Positions 14,943 to 24,635 of a DNA stretch of 64,000 nt are shown in pieces. Within the stretch, counting starts at the first letter, position 1; each line of letters opens with the position of its first letter. Under the pieces are notes generated by a model. It ran no database searches. It worked only from the letters and a program-made list of their open reading frames with translations, and was not told the DNA's origin. Source of the DNA: Clostridia bacterium. GTDB taxonomy: Bacteria > Bacillota > Clostridia > TANB77 > CAG-508. The position numbers were made by a program, and so were the translations under genes. The DNA lies in contig CAAGKK010000037.1 of NCBI GenBank assembly GCA_900770385.1, positions 13,414 through 77,413 on the forward strand. Direction: 5' to 3'.

Positions 14943-16928
14943 ATGAAAGAGATTAGCAGAAAAAAAAGAATGAGAAATGGTTTGCTTTTTTCAATAATAG
15001 TATTATTTGCTTTAATTTTTAGAGTTGGTTGGATACAATTTGTAAATGGAGGTGAATTGCAAACTTTAGCCTATGAACAACAAACATTAGATAGAAAAAT
15101 TAATCCTAAAAGAGGAACAATATATGATAGAAACAAAAATAAATTAGCTGTTAGTAGTACAGTGTACACAATAACAATAACTCCTACTAATATTGAAGAA
15201 GAAAATAAAGAAAAAGTAGCAAAAGAAATTAGTGATATATTTAATTTAGACTATGAAACTATATTAAAAAAAGTTAAAAAAAGAAGTTCTATAGAAACAG
15301 TTGCTAAAAAACAAGACAAAGAATTGGTAGATAAACTTAGTAAATGGATGATAGAAAATAAAATTGAAAAAGGTATTAATATAGATGAAGATACTAAAAG
15401 ATTTTATCCATACAATAATTTAGCATCTCATATAGTTGGTTTTTGTGGAAGCGATAATCAAGGGCTAGGAGGAATAGAAGCAAAGTACGATGAAATTTTA
15501 CAGGGAAAAAAGGGGAGAATAACTAAGGTAAAAGATGCATCTGGAGGAGAAGTTGATGGAACATTGGAAAAATATACAAATGCAATAGATGGAAATGATG
15601 TTATAACAACAGTAGATATGACTATACAATCAATTGTTGAGAAATATTTAGAAGATGCGTGTATAGATAATAAATGTACTGATGGTGGTAATATTATAGT
15701 TGCAAATCCAACAACAGGTGATATTTTAGCAATGGCTACTTATCCAAGCTATAATTTGAATTCACCATATGAAATAAATAATGAAAAATTGAAAAATGTA
15801 TGGGATACATTATCAAATAAAGAAAGATCTGAAGCTTTACAGGGAATGTGGAGAAATAAAGCAATAGCAGACACATATGAACCAGGGTCAACATTTAAAC
15901 TAGTAACAACATCTGCAGCACTAGAAGAAGGAATAACAACAACAGATAAAAGTGGAGAGTTTTGTTGTACAGGAAGTATAAACATTGCAGGAACAAGAAT
16001 AAAATGCTGGAGATACTATAGACCACATGGTAGTGAGAGCTTAAGACAGGCACTTATGAATTCATGCAATCCAGTATTCATAGGATTAGGACAAAAAATT
16101 GGAGTTGATACTTATTATACTTATTTAGAAAAGTTTGGTTTTCTAAATAAAACTGGAATAGATTTACCAGGAGAAGCAAAAGGAATATTCTTAGATAAAT
16201 CTAAAGTTGGTCCAGTAGAATTAGCTACTATTTCGTTTGGCCAAAGGTTTGAGGTAACGCCTATACAAATGATTTCTATGGTATCTACTATAGCAAATGG
16301 TGGTAATAGAATGAAATTGAGGTTAGTAAAAAAAATTATTGATTCACAAACAGGAGAGGAAAAAGAAATAGAACCACAAAGCACAGGGCAAGTAATATCT
16401 AAAGAAACAGCAAATAATGTATTAAGTATGATGGGATCAGTAGTTGGAGAAGGAACAGGAAAAAATGCACAAGTAGTGGGATATCAAGTTGGTGGAAAAA
16501 CAGGAACATCAGAAGATGGAGTTAATACTAATAAATATGTAACATCATTTATAGGTGTTGCCCCGATATCTGATCCCAAAGTCACAATATTGGTTACACT
16601 ATATAATCCAACAGGTGAAGGGGGACACCAAGGAGGTGCTGTAGGAGCACCAGTAGCTGGAAAAGTATTAAATGAAGTTTTACCATACTTAGAATTAAAG
16701 CAAGACAACGAAAAAACTAAACAGAATGTAGAAAATGTAACTGTTCCAGATATAACTTATAAAACTGTAAAAGAAGCAGAGAAGATTTTAAAAGAGAAAA
16801 ACTTAAAAATAAAATTAGATAAAGAAATAGCAAGTAACGAAAAAGAAAAAGTTATTATTAAAGAACAAAGTCCGAGTGCAGGAATTAGTATAAACGCTGA
16901 AAGTACAGTAATGGCAAAAATTCAGTAA
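14943..16928 (+). CDS. spoVD: Class B penicillin-binding protein (SpoVD/PBP2B type) with one PASTA domain
   Basis: A D,D-transpeptidase that cross-links septal or cortex peptidoglycan. It has a short cytoplasmic tail, one membrane helix (about 12-30), a PBP dimer domain (R-G-T-I-Y-D-R-N), and a transpeptidase domain with the serine active site S316-T-F-K, S374-C-N and K519-T-G. A single PASTA domain covers about residues 597-661 (V-P-D-I...). Length 661 fits. In a spore former this position holds either the vegetative PBP2B or the sporulation SpoVD; only one such gene is here, so the symbol is a best guess. Confidence 0.88.
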   Translation: MKEISRKKRMRNGLLFSIIVLFALIFRVGWIQFVNGGELQTLAYEQQTLDRKINPKRGTIYDRNKNKLAVSSTVYTITITPTNIEEENKEKVAKEISDIFNLDYETILKKVKKRSSIETVAKKQDKELVDKLSKWMIENKIEKGINIDEDTKRFYPYNNLASHIVGFCGSDNQGLGGIEAKYDEILQGKKGRITKVKDASGGEVDGTLEKYTNAIDGNDVITTVDMTIQSIVEKYLEDACIDNKCTDGGNIIVANPTTGDILAMATYPSYNLNSPYEINNEKLKNVWDTLSNKERSEALQGMWRNKAIADTYEPGSTFKLVTTSAALEEGITTTDKSGEFCCTGSINIAGTRIKCWRYYRPHGSESLRQALMNSCNPVFIGLGQKIGVDTYYTYLEKFGFLNKTGIDLPGEAKGIFLDKSKVGPVELATISFGQRFEVTPIQMISMVSTIANGGNRMKLRLVKKIIDSQTGEEKEIEPQSTGQVISKETANNVLSMMGSVVGEGTGKNAQVVGYQVGGKTGTSEDGVNTNKYVTSFIGVAPISDPKVTILVTLYNPTGEGGHQGGAVGAPVAGKVLNEVLPYLELKQDNEKTKQNVENVTVPDITYKTVKEAEKILKEKNLKIKLDKEIASNEKEKVIIKEQSPSAGISINAESTVMAKIQ

Positions 16929-16973
16929 GTTATAAGCTAAGATATTAAATTCAAAACAAATACTGTACAAATA

Positions 16974-17001
16974 TTGAATTTAATTATATAATACATATAA
17001 T
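16974..17001 (+). promoter_or_regulatory. Probable sigma-A promoter of murE
   Basis: TTGAAT (16974-16979), 16-base spacer, TATAAT (16996-17001), just upstream of murE. Confidence 0.5.
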
Positions 17002-17023
17002 TAAAAAGAAAGGAAGATTGGTT

Positions 17024-18523
17024 ATGGAATTAAAAAAAGTCCTAGCTAACATAGAAGGCTTAAAAGCCAAGGGAAGTCTAAAATTAGAGGTCTCTAGTAT
17101 TGAATGTGATTATAGAGAAGTAAAAGAAGGAAGTATGTTTGTAGCGATTAAAGGCTACGAAGTTGATGGGCATACATTTATAAATAAGGCAATAGAAAAA
17201 GGCGCAAAAGTAATAATTTTTGAAGAGGGTTCAAACTATAAAGAATTTATTTCAAACAAAGATGTTACATTTATTATGGCACCAAATACAAGATTAGCAT
17301 TAGCATTATGCTCTTGTAATTTTTATGATAATCCATCTAAAAAGATGAAAATAATAGGTATAACTGGTACAAAAGGAAAAACAACAACCAGCTTTATGTT
17401 AAAATCTATATTAGAGAAACAAGGTAAAAAAGTAGGTTTAATAGGAACAATAGCTGTTTATATAGGAGATAAATTAGTTAAAAATTCTGATAGAACAACT
17501 CCAGAAAGTAATAAATTACAAAAAATATTAGCAAAAATGTATGAATTAGGTATAGAGATTGTTATTATGGAGGTCTCTTCACAAAGTTTAAAATTAGATA
17601 GAGTTGCAGGAATAGATTTTTATGCTGGAATATTTACAAATTTATCAGAAGAACACATAAGCAAAAATGAGCATAAAGATATGCAAGAATATTTTGAATC
17701 AAAAATGAGATTATTTAATAATTGTGAATATGCATTTGTAAATGCAGATAGTATTTATACAGAAAAAGTTCTAAAAAGTATCTCTGTAGAAAATGTGCAG
17801 ACATATGGAATCGATAACTATTGTAATTTATTAGCAAAAGATGTAACAGTTACAAATACATATGTGGACTTTAGAGCAAAAATAAAAGACAAAAATGAAA
17901 GAATAAAGGTTTCTATACCAGGAAGATTTAGTGTATACAACGCACTTGCAGCAATTAGTGTAGCAAGAATTTTTGGAGTAACAGTAGAACAAATTAAAGA
18001 AGCTCTAGAAAATGTAAGAGTACCAGGTAGAAGTGAACTTGTAGAAAATAAAGAAGAATTAAAAATAATGATAGATTATGCTCATACACCAGAGAGTTTA
18101 AAAAGTATTTTGCAAACTGTAAAAACATATACAATTGGAAGAGTTATTTGCGTTTTTGGATGTGGTGGAGATAGAGATAAAAACAAAAGACCACTAATGG
18201 GTGAAATATCAGGAAAACTTGCAGATTACACTATTATAACATCAGATAACCCAAGAACAGAAAATCCAGATGAAATAGTATTAGAAATAGAAAATGGAAT
18301 AAAGAAAACAAAAGGAAAATATGAATGTATTTTAGATAGAAGAGAAGCAATGAAAAAAGCAATAAGTATGGCAAACAAAAAAGATATTGTTGTTTTAGCT
18401 GGAAAAGGGCATGAGGTATATCAAGAAATAGGTAAAGAAAAATATCCATTTGATGAAAGAATAATTATAAAAGAAATATTATCTGAACTAGAAAATGAAC
18501 CTAAAAAAAAGAAAAAGAAATAA
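17024..18523 (+). CDS. murE: UDP-MurNAc-L-Ala-D-Glu ligase MurE (meso-DAP type)
   Basis: MurE adds the third residue to the peptidoglycan stem peptide in the cytoplasm. The ATP-binding loop is G115-T-K-G-K-T; E-V-S-S-Q-S and Y-A-H-T-P-E-S-L follow. The specificity motif D408-N-P-R followed by T-E-N predicts meso-diaminopimelate rather than lysine. I use the ATG at 17024 (AGGAAG, spacing 7); an in-frame TTG two codons earlier is too close to that site. At 499 residues it is normal. murF, which usually follows, is absent; a short repeat-filled gap and then mraY come next. Confidence 0.95.
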   Translation: MELKKVLANIEGLKAKGSLKLEVSSIECDYREVKEGSMFVAIKGYEVDGHTFINKAIEKGAKVIIFEEGSNYKEFISNKDVTFIMAPNTRLALALCSCNFYDNPSKKMKIIGITGTKGKTTTSFMLKSILEKQGKKVGLIGTIAVYIGDKLVKNSDRTTPESNKLQKILAKMYELGIEIVIMEVSSQSLKLDRVAGIDFYAGIFTNLSEEHISKNEHKDMQEYFESKMRLFNNCEYAFVNADSIYTEKVLKSISVENVQTYGIDNYCNLLAKDVTVTNTYVDFRAKIKDKNERIKVSIPGRFSVYNALAAISVARIFGVTVEQIKEALENVRVPGRSELVENKEELKIMIDYAHTPESLKSILQTVKTYTIGRVICVFGCGGDRDKNKRPLMGEISGKLADYTIITSDNPRTENPDEIVLEIENGIKKTKGKYECILDRREAMKKAISMANKKDIVVLAGKGHEVYQEIGKEKYPFDERIIIKEILSELENEPKKKKKK

Positions 18524-18553
18524 AAAAAATAAAACTTCAGATGTCAATAAAAA

Positions 18554-18680
18554 AACGAAAATGCACTTCAAAGAAAAAAATTTCGGATGACGATGAGCGA
18601 ACGAAAATGCACTTCAGAGGAAAGATTTGGCAGACGGAATTTTGAAAAAATTTCGGATGACGATGAGCGAACGAAGTGAG
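18554..18680. repeat. Short tandem duplication between murE and mraY
   Basis: Two motifs are repeated. AACGAAAATGCACTTCA occurs at 18554-18570 and 18600-18616. A unit of about 30 bases holding TTTCGGATGACGATGAGCGA plus ACGAA occurs at about 18575-18605 and 18645-18675. The second copy runs into GTGAGCG, making a partial palindrome with GAGCGAACGAAGTGAGCG. The stretch is richer in G and C than the neighbouring DNA and codes for nothing I can recognise. Confidence 0.75.
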
Positions 18681-18694
18681 CGAAAGGAAAAAAT

Positions 18695-19666
18695 ATGAAT
18701 TACCAAGTAAAAGTATTATTATTATCATTTGGTATAGGAATAATAATATCACTTATAATATTACCAATATTAAAACGATTAAAAGTAGGTCAAATAGAAA
18801 GAGAAGATGGACCACAAAGCCATTTAAAAAAACAAGGAACTCCAACTATGGGAGGAATTATTACAATTATTTCTATTATTATAATGACAACAATAATTTG
18901 TATTGGATACATAGGAAATCAAACAGATCTTATATTTAAATTACTTCCACTAGTATTAGTTTCAATAGGATTTGGATTAGTAGGATTTGTAGATGATTTT
19001 AAAAAATTAGTTTTAAAAAACACAGAAGGATTAAAACCATCTTATAAAATGTTAGGATTGTTAATTATATCAGTTACATTTGTTGTGTTTTTATATAAAA
19101 AAGTAGGAACTCAAACATTAATACCAATTGTAAAACAATATATAAATTTACCAGTATGGGTATATATACCATTTGCAATATTTGTAATGCTTGGAACAAC
19201 AAATGCTGTTAATCTTACAGATGGAATAGATGGGTTAGCAACTAGTGTAACTACTATAATTATTGCAACATTAACAATTATAGGAATTATATTAGATGTA
19301 AAAGAAGTTGTTTTATTAGGAAGTATGGTATGTGGAGCAAACCTAGCCTTTTTAATATTTAACATGTATCCAGCAAAAGTATTTATGGGAGATACAGGTT
19401 CTTTATTGCTAGGTGGAGTTATTGTATCAATGGCTTTATACTTAAAAATGCCTTTGATATTAATTGTAATTTCATTAGTACCAGTTTTAGAAACTTTATC
19501 TGTTATGATACAAGTAGTATACTTTAAAAAAACAGGAAAAAGAATATTCAAAATGGCACCATTACATCACCACTTTGAACTTTCTGGATGGAACGAAAAT
19601 AAAGTTGTTTCAGTATTTAGTATAGTAACTCTATTATTATGTGTTATAGGGTTAAAAATAATTTAA
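18695..19666 (+). CDS. mraY: Phospho-MurNAc-pentapeptide transferase MraY
   Basis: MraY transfers phospho-MurNAc-pentapeptide to undecaprenyl phosphate, making lipid I at the inner membrane face. The 323-residue protein has about ten membrane helices and the family motifs G-T-P-T-M-G-G near residue 48, F-V-D-D-F, N-L-T-D-G-I-D-G-L, M-G-D-T-G-S and the histidine motif P-L-H-H-H-F-E. GAAAGGAAAAAA precedes the ATG. It follows murE directly and ftsW comes 12 bases later (murD, usually between them, is missing). Confidence 0.96.
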   Translation: MNYQVKVLLLSFGIGIIISLIILPILKRLKVGQIEREDGPQSHLKKQGTPTMGGIITIISIIIMTTIICIGYIGNQTDLIFKLLPLVLVSIGFGLVGFVDDFKKLVLKNTEGLKPSYKMLGLLIISVTFVVFLYKKVGTQTLIPIVKQYINLPVWVYIPFAIFVMLGTTNAVNLTDGIDGLATSVTTIIIATLTIIGIILDVKEVVLLGSMVCGANLAFLIFNMYPAKVFMGDTGSLLLGGVIVSMALYLKMPLILIVISLVPVLETLSVMIQVVYFKKTGKRIFKMAPLHHHFELSGWNENKVVSVFSIVTLLLCVIGLKII

Positions 19667-19678
19667 TGAGGAGATAAA

Positions 19679-20827
19679 ATGGTAACTTCATTTGAGAATA
19701 AGAATAGTAAAGTAGTTCAAAACAGACCAATTGATTTCATATTATTAGTAGATGTTTTAATCATGCTTGCACTAGGTATTATTATGGTCATGTCAGCGAG
19801 TTCACCTACATCTTTAGCAGAAACAGGAAAAAGTTATACATATGTAAAAACACAAGCAATAAGTGCTGTACTTGGATTAATTGGAATGTTTATTATATCA
19901 AAAATTAACTACAATTTATATAAAAAATTTTATAAGTTAATATACTTTGTAGTGGTTGTTTTACTAGCTTCAGTAGCTGTAATTGGAAAAGGAGCAGGTG
20001 GAGCAAAAAGATGGATAGATTTAGGATTTATAAGTTTCCAACCATCCGAACTTGCTAAAATAGGCCTTATTATATTTTATTCTGCTTTGTTATCTAACAA
20101 TAAAGAAAGAATAAGTCAATTATGGGGTGGTTTTTTATATCCAATGTTATTTTTGGTTCCAGTTGTTGCAATTTTAATTGGATTACAAAATCATTTAAGT
20201 GCTACTATTTTAATTGTAGCAATTGTATCTATTTTAATGCTTATGGCGGGTAGTAAATTTAGATATTTTGTTTCATTTGGTGTGCCAGGTGTTGGAATAT
20301 TAGGTACTATTATGCTTATTTATGCAAAAGTAACAGGTAAGGGAGCTTTTAGAATTAATAGATTAGTAGCATTTCTTGATCCATTTAAATATGTTAAAGA
20401 AATAGGTTGGCAGACAGTGCAAAGTTTATATGCAATAGGATCAGGAGGATTATTTGGAGTAGGACTAGGAAAGAGTACACAAAAATATTTATATTTACCT
20501 GAAGCACACAATGACTTTATATTTTCAATAATAGCAGAAGAATTAGGATTTGTAGGATGTGTTTTTGTTATTGTATTATTTGCAATATTTATATGGAGAG
20601 GTATTATAATTGCAATGAAAGCACCAGATATGTTTAGTAGTTTATTAGCAGTAGGTATAACTACAATGGTAGGGTTACAGGCAATAATTAATATAGCTGT
20701 TGTAACATCTTCAATGCCAAATACAGGTATGCCATTGCCATTTTTTAGCTATGGAGGTACATCACTTTTAATAATGTTATGTTCAGTGGGAATCTTATTA
20801 AACATATCAAGATGTGCAAAAAAATAA
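19679..20827 (+). CDS. ftsW: Lipid II polymerase FtsW/SpoVE (SEDS family)
   Basis: SEDS glycosyltransferase that polymerises lipid II together with a class B PBP. About ten membrane helices in 382 residues; signatures include V-M-S-A-S-S near the N-terminus, K-R-W-I-D-L-G, Q-P-S-E-L-A-K and the C-terminal G-M-P-L-P-F-F-S-Y-G-G-T-S. GAGGAGA lies before the ATG. Its probable partner is the PBP encoded upstream. In spore formers the same position may hold SpoVE; the sequence does not distinguish the two. Confidence 0.93.
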   Translation: MVTSFENKNSKVVQNRPIDFILLVDVLIMLALGIIMVMSASSPTSLAETGKSYTYVKTQAISAVLGLIGMFIISKINYNLYKKFYKLIYFVVVVLLASVAVIGKGAGGAKRWIDLGFISFQPSELAKIGLIIFYSALLSNNKERISQLWGGFLYPMLFLVPVVAILIGLQNHLSATILIVAIVSILMLMAGSKFRYFVSFGVPGVGILGTIMLIYAKVTGKGAFRINRLVAFLDPFKYVKEIGWQTVQSLYAIGSGGLFGVGLGKSTQKYLYLPEAHNDFIFSIIAEELGFVGCVFVIVLFAIFIWRGIIIAMKAPDMFSSLLAVGITTMVGLQAIINIAVVTSSMPNTGMPLPFFSYGGTSLLIMLCSVGILLNISRCAKK

Positions 20828-20874
20828 ATATAATTGTAAAGAAATATACAGATATTTTTAGAAAGGAAAAAAAT

Positions 20875-21975
20875 ATGAAAGTTATAATAGCAGCAGCTGG
20901 TACAGCAGGGCACATTAACCCAGGAATATCAATTGCAAATAAAATAATGCAAGAAGAGCCATCTTCTGAAATAATATTCATCGGAACAAATAGAGGTTTA
21001 GAAAAAGATTTAGTATCTAGAGCTGGATATAAATTAGAGACAATAGATGCGTATGGTTTAACACTATCTAATATAACTAAAATATTTAAAATATTAAAGG
21101 GATTTAGAGAGGCTAAAAAAATAATAAAAGACTTTAAACCGGACATAGTAATTGGTACAGGTGGATATATATGTGGAGCAGTAATTACCCAAGCTCATAA
21201 ATTACATATTCCAACAATGTTACATGAAAGCAACGCATTTCCAGGAAAAGCTGTAAAAATGTTAGCTAAAAGCACAGATACAATATTAGTAGCATTTGAA
21301 GATGCAAAAGAAAGAATAAATGGTGCTAAAAAGATAGTTGTTACTGGAACACCTACCAAAATTAAATCGCTTAATTTAAGTCAAGATGAAAAAAATAGAA
21401 AAATTAAAGAAATAGGATTAAGTGAAGAAAAGCCAATCTTACTAGTATTTGGAGGTAGCCAAGGAGCTAAGGCAATAAATGATGCAATTTTAAAATTAAT
21501 TAATGATAAAAAAATAAAAGACTATCAAATGATATGGGCACCAGGGCCAAAACAATATGAAATAATCAAAGAAGAATTAATGAAAAAAGGAACAGACATT
21601 GATAATATTCCTCAAGTAAAAATATATTCATACATATACAATATGGAAGAAATGATGAATATAGCAGATTTAATAATATGTAGAAGTGGAGCAATGACAG
21701 TAACAGAAGTAGCAAAAGTGGGAAAAGTAGCAATATTTGTTCCTTTACCTGGAGTATCACAAAATCATCAAGAATATAATGCAAAAGTTTTAGAAAAAAG
21801 AGGAGCAGCAAGAATAATATTAAATAAAGACTTAGAAACAATAGATTTAAATCAATATATAGAAGAACTAATATTAAATAAGAGTCTTTTAAACGAAATG
21901 GAAAAGAAATCAAAAGATGTCTCTTTAAATGATGTGGAAGATAAAATATATAAGGAAATAAAAGAATTATTATAA
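20875..21975 (+). CDS. murG: UDP-GlcNAc:lipid I N-acetylglucosaminyltransferase MurG
   Basis: MurG adds GlcNAc to lipid I to form lipid II on the cytoplasmic membrane face. A GT-B fold of 366 residues: the N-terminal glycine motif reads G-T-A-G-H-I-N-P, followed by G-T-G-G-Y, H-E-S-N-A-F-P-G-K, G-G-S-Q-G-A-K and C-R-S-G-A-M-T-V-T-E. I use the ATG at 20875 (GAAAGGAA upstream); an earlier in-frame start would overlap ftsW. It ends the first dcw block, with a terminator shortly after. The usual following genes (murB, ftsQ) are elsewhere or missing. Confidence 0.93.
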   Translation: MKVIIAAAGTAGHINPGISIANKIMQEEPSSEIIFIGTNRGLEKDLVSRAGYKLETIDAYGLTLSNITKIFKILKGFREAKKIIKDFKPDIVIGTGGYICGAVITQAHKLHIPTMLHESNAFPGKAVKMLAKSTDTILVAFEDAKERINGAKKIVVTGTPTKIKSLNLSQDEKNRKIKEIGLSEEKPILLVFGGSQGAKAINDAILKLINDKKIKDYQMIWAPGPKQYEIIKEELMKKGTDIDNIPQVKIYSYIYNMEEMMNIADLIICRSGAMTVTEVAKVGKVAIFVPLPGVSQNHQEYNAKVLEKRGAARIILNKDLETIDLNQYIEELILNKSLLNEMEKKSKDVSLNDVEDKIYKEIKELL

Positions 21976-22018
21976 CAATAAAGTTACAGAAAAATTAAGT
22001 TTTTATGACAAATAGAGA

Positions 22019-22050
22019 AAAGTGGCAAAATACAGTCACTTTCTTTTTTT
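22019..22050 (+). terminator. Terminator after murG
   Basis: AAAGTG (22019-22024) pairs with CACTTT (22037-22042), followed by CTTTTTTT. Short stem but a good T-run. Confidence 0.5.
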
Positions 22051-22153
22051 ATTTAGTACAAACGGTCGAAAACTGTAAAAGAATGCGTTGGAAAAAGCTT
22101 GAAAATATGTAGAAGTAGAGATATAGTTATTTTGTATACAATAAGGGGGAGTT

Positions 22154-22474
22154 ATGAAGCATTTTTACGGAGGGACTTTTATAAATCGAGGCGATTTAAG
22201 AAAAGTTGGTATAGAATATCCAATTAAATTGGAATATTATAAAACAATACCCAATAATGAATTATTAAAAAATACAAATGAAGTAAAATATGGAATAGAG
22301 GTTGTAAAAACATCTTATATACATGATGAAGTAAAAATAGAAAATAAAGAGATGTTAGGCTTAACAAGAGATGAGAATATAGTAAATAAAATACTAGACA
22401 TATTGAAAAGAAATGAGGTTACACCAATTAGTGCTGGCTATGTTATTGAAGATTTATTAAAAGAAATGATTTAA
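22154..22474 (+). CDS. Conserved hypothetical protein (DUF6514-like, 106 aa)
   Basis: A soluble 106-residue protein preceded by GGGGGAG. The central Y-G-I-E-V-V-K segment, an L-T-R-D-E-N-I-V stretch and the C-terminal pattern of a helix, V-T-P-I-S-A-G-Y-V-I-E-D-L-L resemble the small clostridial DUF6514 family, which I recall by pattern only. No catalytic motif is visible and the function is unknown. It stands alone, its stop codon overlapping a perfect palindromic terminator. Confidence 0.7.
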   Translation: MKHFYGGTFINRGDLRKVGIEYPIKLEYYKTIPNNELLKNTNEVKYGIEVVKTSYIHDEVKIENKEMLGLTRDENIVNKILDILKRNEVTPISAGYVIEDLLKEMI

Positions 22475-22500
22475 GAATGAATATATATTCATTCTTATTT
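22473..22500 (+). terminator. Palindromic terminator overlapping the stop of the 106-aa gene
   Basis: A perfect 24-base inverted repeat (22473-22496) begins inside the TAA stop and ends in CTTATTTT. Confidence 0.6.
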
Positions 22501-22581
22501 TATATATTTATTTATAAAATTACTTGAAACTTTAATAAATATAGTATAGAATTTATAAGATATTAAAGATAGGAGAAAATA

Positions 22582-24567
22582 ATGGCAGATAAATTAATTA
22601 TTGTTGAGTCTCCTGCAAAAGCAGGAACAATAAAAAAATTCCTTGGAGGAAATACAAAAGTTGTCGCTTCTATGGGACATATAAGAGATTTACCTAAATC
22701 AAAATTAGGAGTAGACATAGAAAATGATTTTGAACCAGATTATATAAATATTAGAGGAAAAGGAGATTTAATAAAATCATTAAAAAACGATGCTAAAAAT
22801 GCAAAACAAGTATATTTAGCAACTGACCCTGACCGAGAAGGAGAAGCAATAGCATGGCATTTGGCTAATATACTAAATATAAATGAAGAAACAAAATGTA
22901 GAGTAACATTTAATGAAATAACAAAAGATGCAGTAAAAGAAGCAATAAAAAAACCAAGGAAAGTTGATAAAAATTTAATAGATGCACAACAGGCTAGAAG
23001 AGTTTTAGATAGAATAGTAGGATACAAAATTAGTCCTATACTTTGGAAAAAAGTTAGAAGAGGATTATCTGCAGGAAGAGTACAATCAGTTGCAGTTAAG
23101 TTAATTGTTGATAGAGAAGAAGAAATAGAAAAGTTCGTGCCAGAAGAATATTGGAATATGTATGCTTGCTTAAAAAAAGATGAAGATATATTTAAAGCAA
23201 AATTAGTAGGTAAAAATAATAAAAAAATTGAATTGCATACAAAAGAAGATGTAGATAGTATTTTAAAAGAGATAGATAAGGCTACATATATTGTTGAAGA
23301 AATAAAAAAATCACAAAGAAAAAGAACACCTGCCCCACCTTTTACAACAAGTACAATGCAGCAAGAAGCATCAAGAAAATTAGGTTTTACATTAAAAAAG
23401 ACAATGTCTGTTGCTCAGGGGTTATATGAAGGAGTAAAAGTTCCACAAAAAGGAACAGTAGGTCTTATTACATATATGAGAACAGATTCTACAAGAATCT
23501 CAGAAGTAGCAAGAAATATGGCTAAAGAACAAATAACAAAAACATATGGCGAGCAATACTATGAAAATAGATTTTATAAAACTAAAGCAGATGCACAAGA
23601 TGCACATGAAGCCATAAGACCAACTTATATTGATTTAACACCTAATGATTTAAAAGAAAATTTAACTAAAGATCAATTTAAATTATATCAATTAATATAT
23701 AATAGATTTTTAGCAAGCCAAATGTCACAGGCAATTTACGATACAGTTTCAGTAAAAATAAATGCAGATAAATATAACTTTAAAGCAAATGGACAAACAT
23801 TAAAATTTAAAGGATTTATGGCTCTATATGTTGAATCTAAAGATACAGAAGAAAAAGAAGAAGAAAATAAAATACCAGAATTATTAGAAAATGATATTTT
23901 GGAAAAAGTAGATATTGAAAATGTTCAGAGTTTTACAGAACCACCACCTAGATTTACAGAAGCAAGTTTAGTAAAAACACTAGAAGAAAAAGGAATCGGT
24001 AGACCAAGCACATATTCACCAACAATTACTACTATAATAGAAAGAAGATACATAGAAAAGGATAAAAAGCAACTAGTTCCAACAGAATTAGGAAAAGTTG
24101 TAAATAAACTTCTAGTAGATAATTTTACAGATATATTAAGTGAAGAATTCACAGCAAATATGGAAACTGAATTTGACCAAATTTCAATAGGAAAATTACC
24201 ATGGAAACAAGTTATAAGAGAGTTTTATGGACCTTTTAAAGAAGAGCTAGATAAAGCAAATGAGGAATTAGAACATGTTGAATTAGTAGAAGAAGTTTCA
24301 GATGTTCCATGTGAGAAGTGTGGAAGAATGATGGTTATTAAATATGGAAGATATGGAAAATTTTTGGCTTGTCCAGGTTATCCAGAATGTAAAAATACAA
24401 AACCATTTGTACAAACATTAGATGTCCCATGCCCAAAGTGTGGAGGAAAAATCCAAATAAGGAAAAGCAAAAAAAGAAGAAATTATTATATATGCGAAAA
24501 TAATCCAGAAAAATGTGATTATATATCATGGAATAAACCTCAAAAAGAAAAGAAAAAAGAAAAATAG
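22582..24567 (+). CDS. topA: DNA topoisomerase I
   Basis: Type IA topoisomerase relaxing negative supercoils. The 661-residue protein begins with a TOPRIM domain (I-V-E-S-P-A-K-A, and D-P-D-R-E-G-E-A-I), carries the catalytic tyrosine Y298 in T-Y-M-R-T-D-S-T-R, the H-E-A-I-R-P motif, and two C-terminal C4 zinc ribbons (C-E-K-C ... C-P-G-Y-P-E-C; C-P-K-C ... C). GATAGGAGA precedes the start. Monocistronic, with a terminator overlapping the stop. Confidence 0.97.
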   Translation: MADKLIIVESPAKAGTIKKFLGGNTKVVASMGHIRDLPKSKLGVDIENDFEPDYINIRGKGDLIKSLKNDAKNAKQVYLATDPDREGEAIAWHLANILNINEETKCRVTFNEITKDAVKEAIKKPRKVDKNLIDAQQARRVLDRIVGYKISPILWKKVRRGLSAGRVQSVAVKLIVDREEEIEKFVPEEYWNMYACLKKDEDIFKAKLVGKNNKKIELHTKEDVDSILKEIDKATYIVEEIKKSQRKRTPAPPFTTSTMQQEASRKLGFTLKKTMSVAQGLYEGVKVPQKGTVGLITYMRTDSTRISEVARNMAKEQITKTYGEQYYENRFYKTKADAQDAHEAIRPTYIDLTPNDLKENLTKDQFKLYQLIYNRFLASQMSQAIYDTVSVKINADKYNFKANGQTLKFKGFMALYVESKDTEEKEEENKIPELLENDILEKVDIENVQSFTEPPPRFTEASLVKTLEEKGIGRPSTYSPTITTIIERRYIEKDKKQLVPTELGKVVNKLLVDNFTDILSEEFTANMETEFDQISIGKLPWKQVIREFYGPFKEELDKANEELEHVELVEEVSDVPCEKCGRMMVIKYGRYGKFLACPGYPECKNTKPFVQTLDVPCPKCGGKIQIRKSKKRRNYYICENNPEKCDYISWNKPQKEKKKEK

Positions 24568-24590
24568 CGTTTGCTATTTTTCTTTTTTTA
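24561..24590 (+). terminator. Terminator of topA overlapping its stop codon
   Basis: AAAATAGC (24561-24568) pairs with GCTATTTT (24573-24580), GTTT loop, then TCTTTTTTT. The TAG stop lies in the 5' arm. Confidence 0.75.
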
Positions 24591-24635
24591 TAGTATAATA
24601 ATACACTAAGATAATTGGATATATTGGAGGAAATA

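Noticed and set aside
18676..18939. An 87-codon frame overlapping the start of mraY
   Set aside because: It is out of frame with mraY, Asn/Tyr/Arg-rich and repetitive; mraY explains the region.
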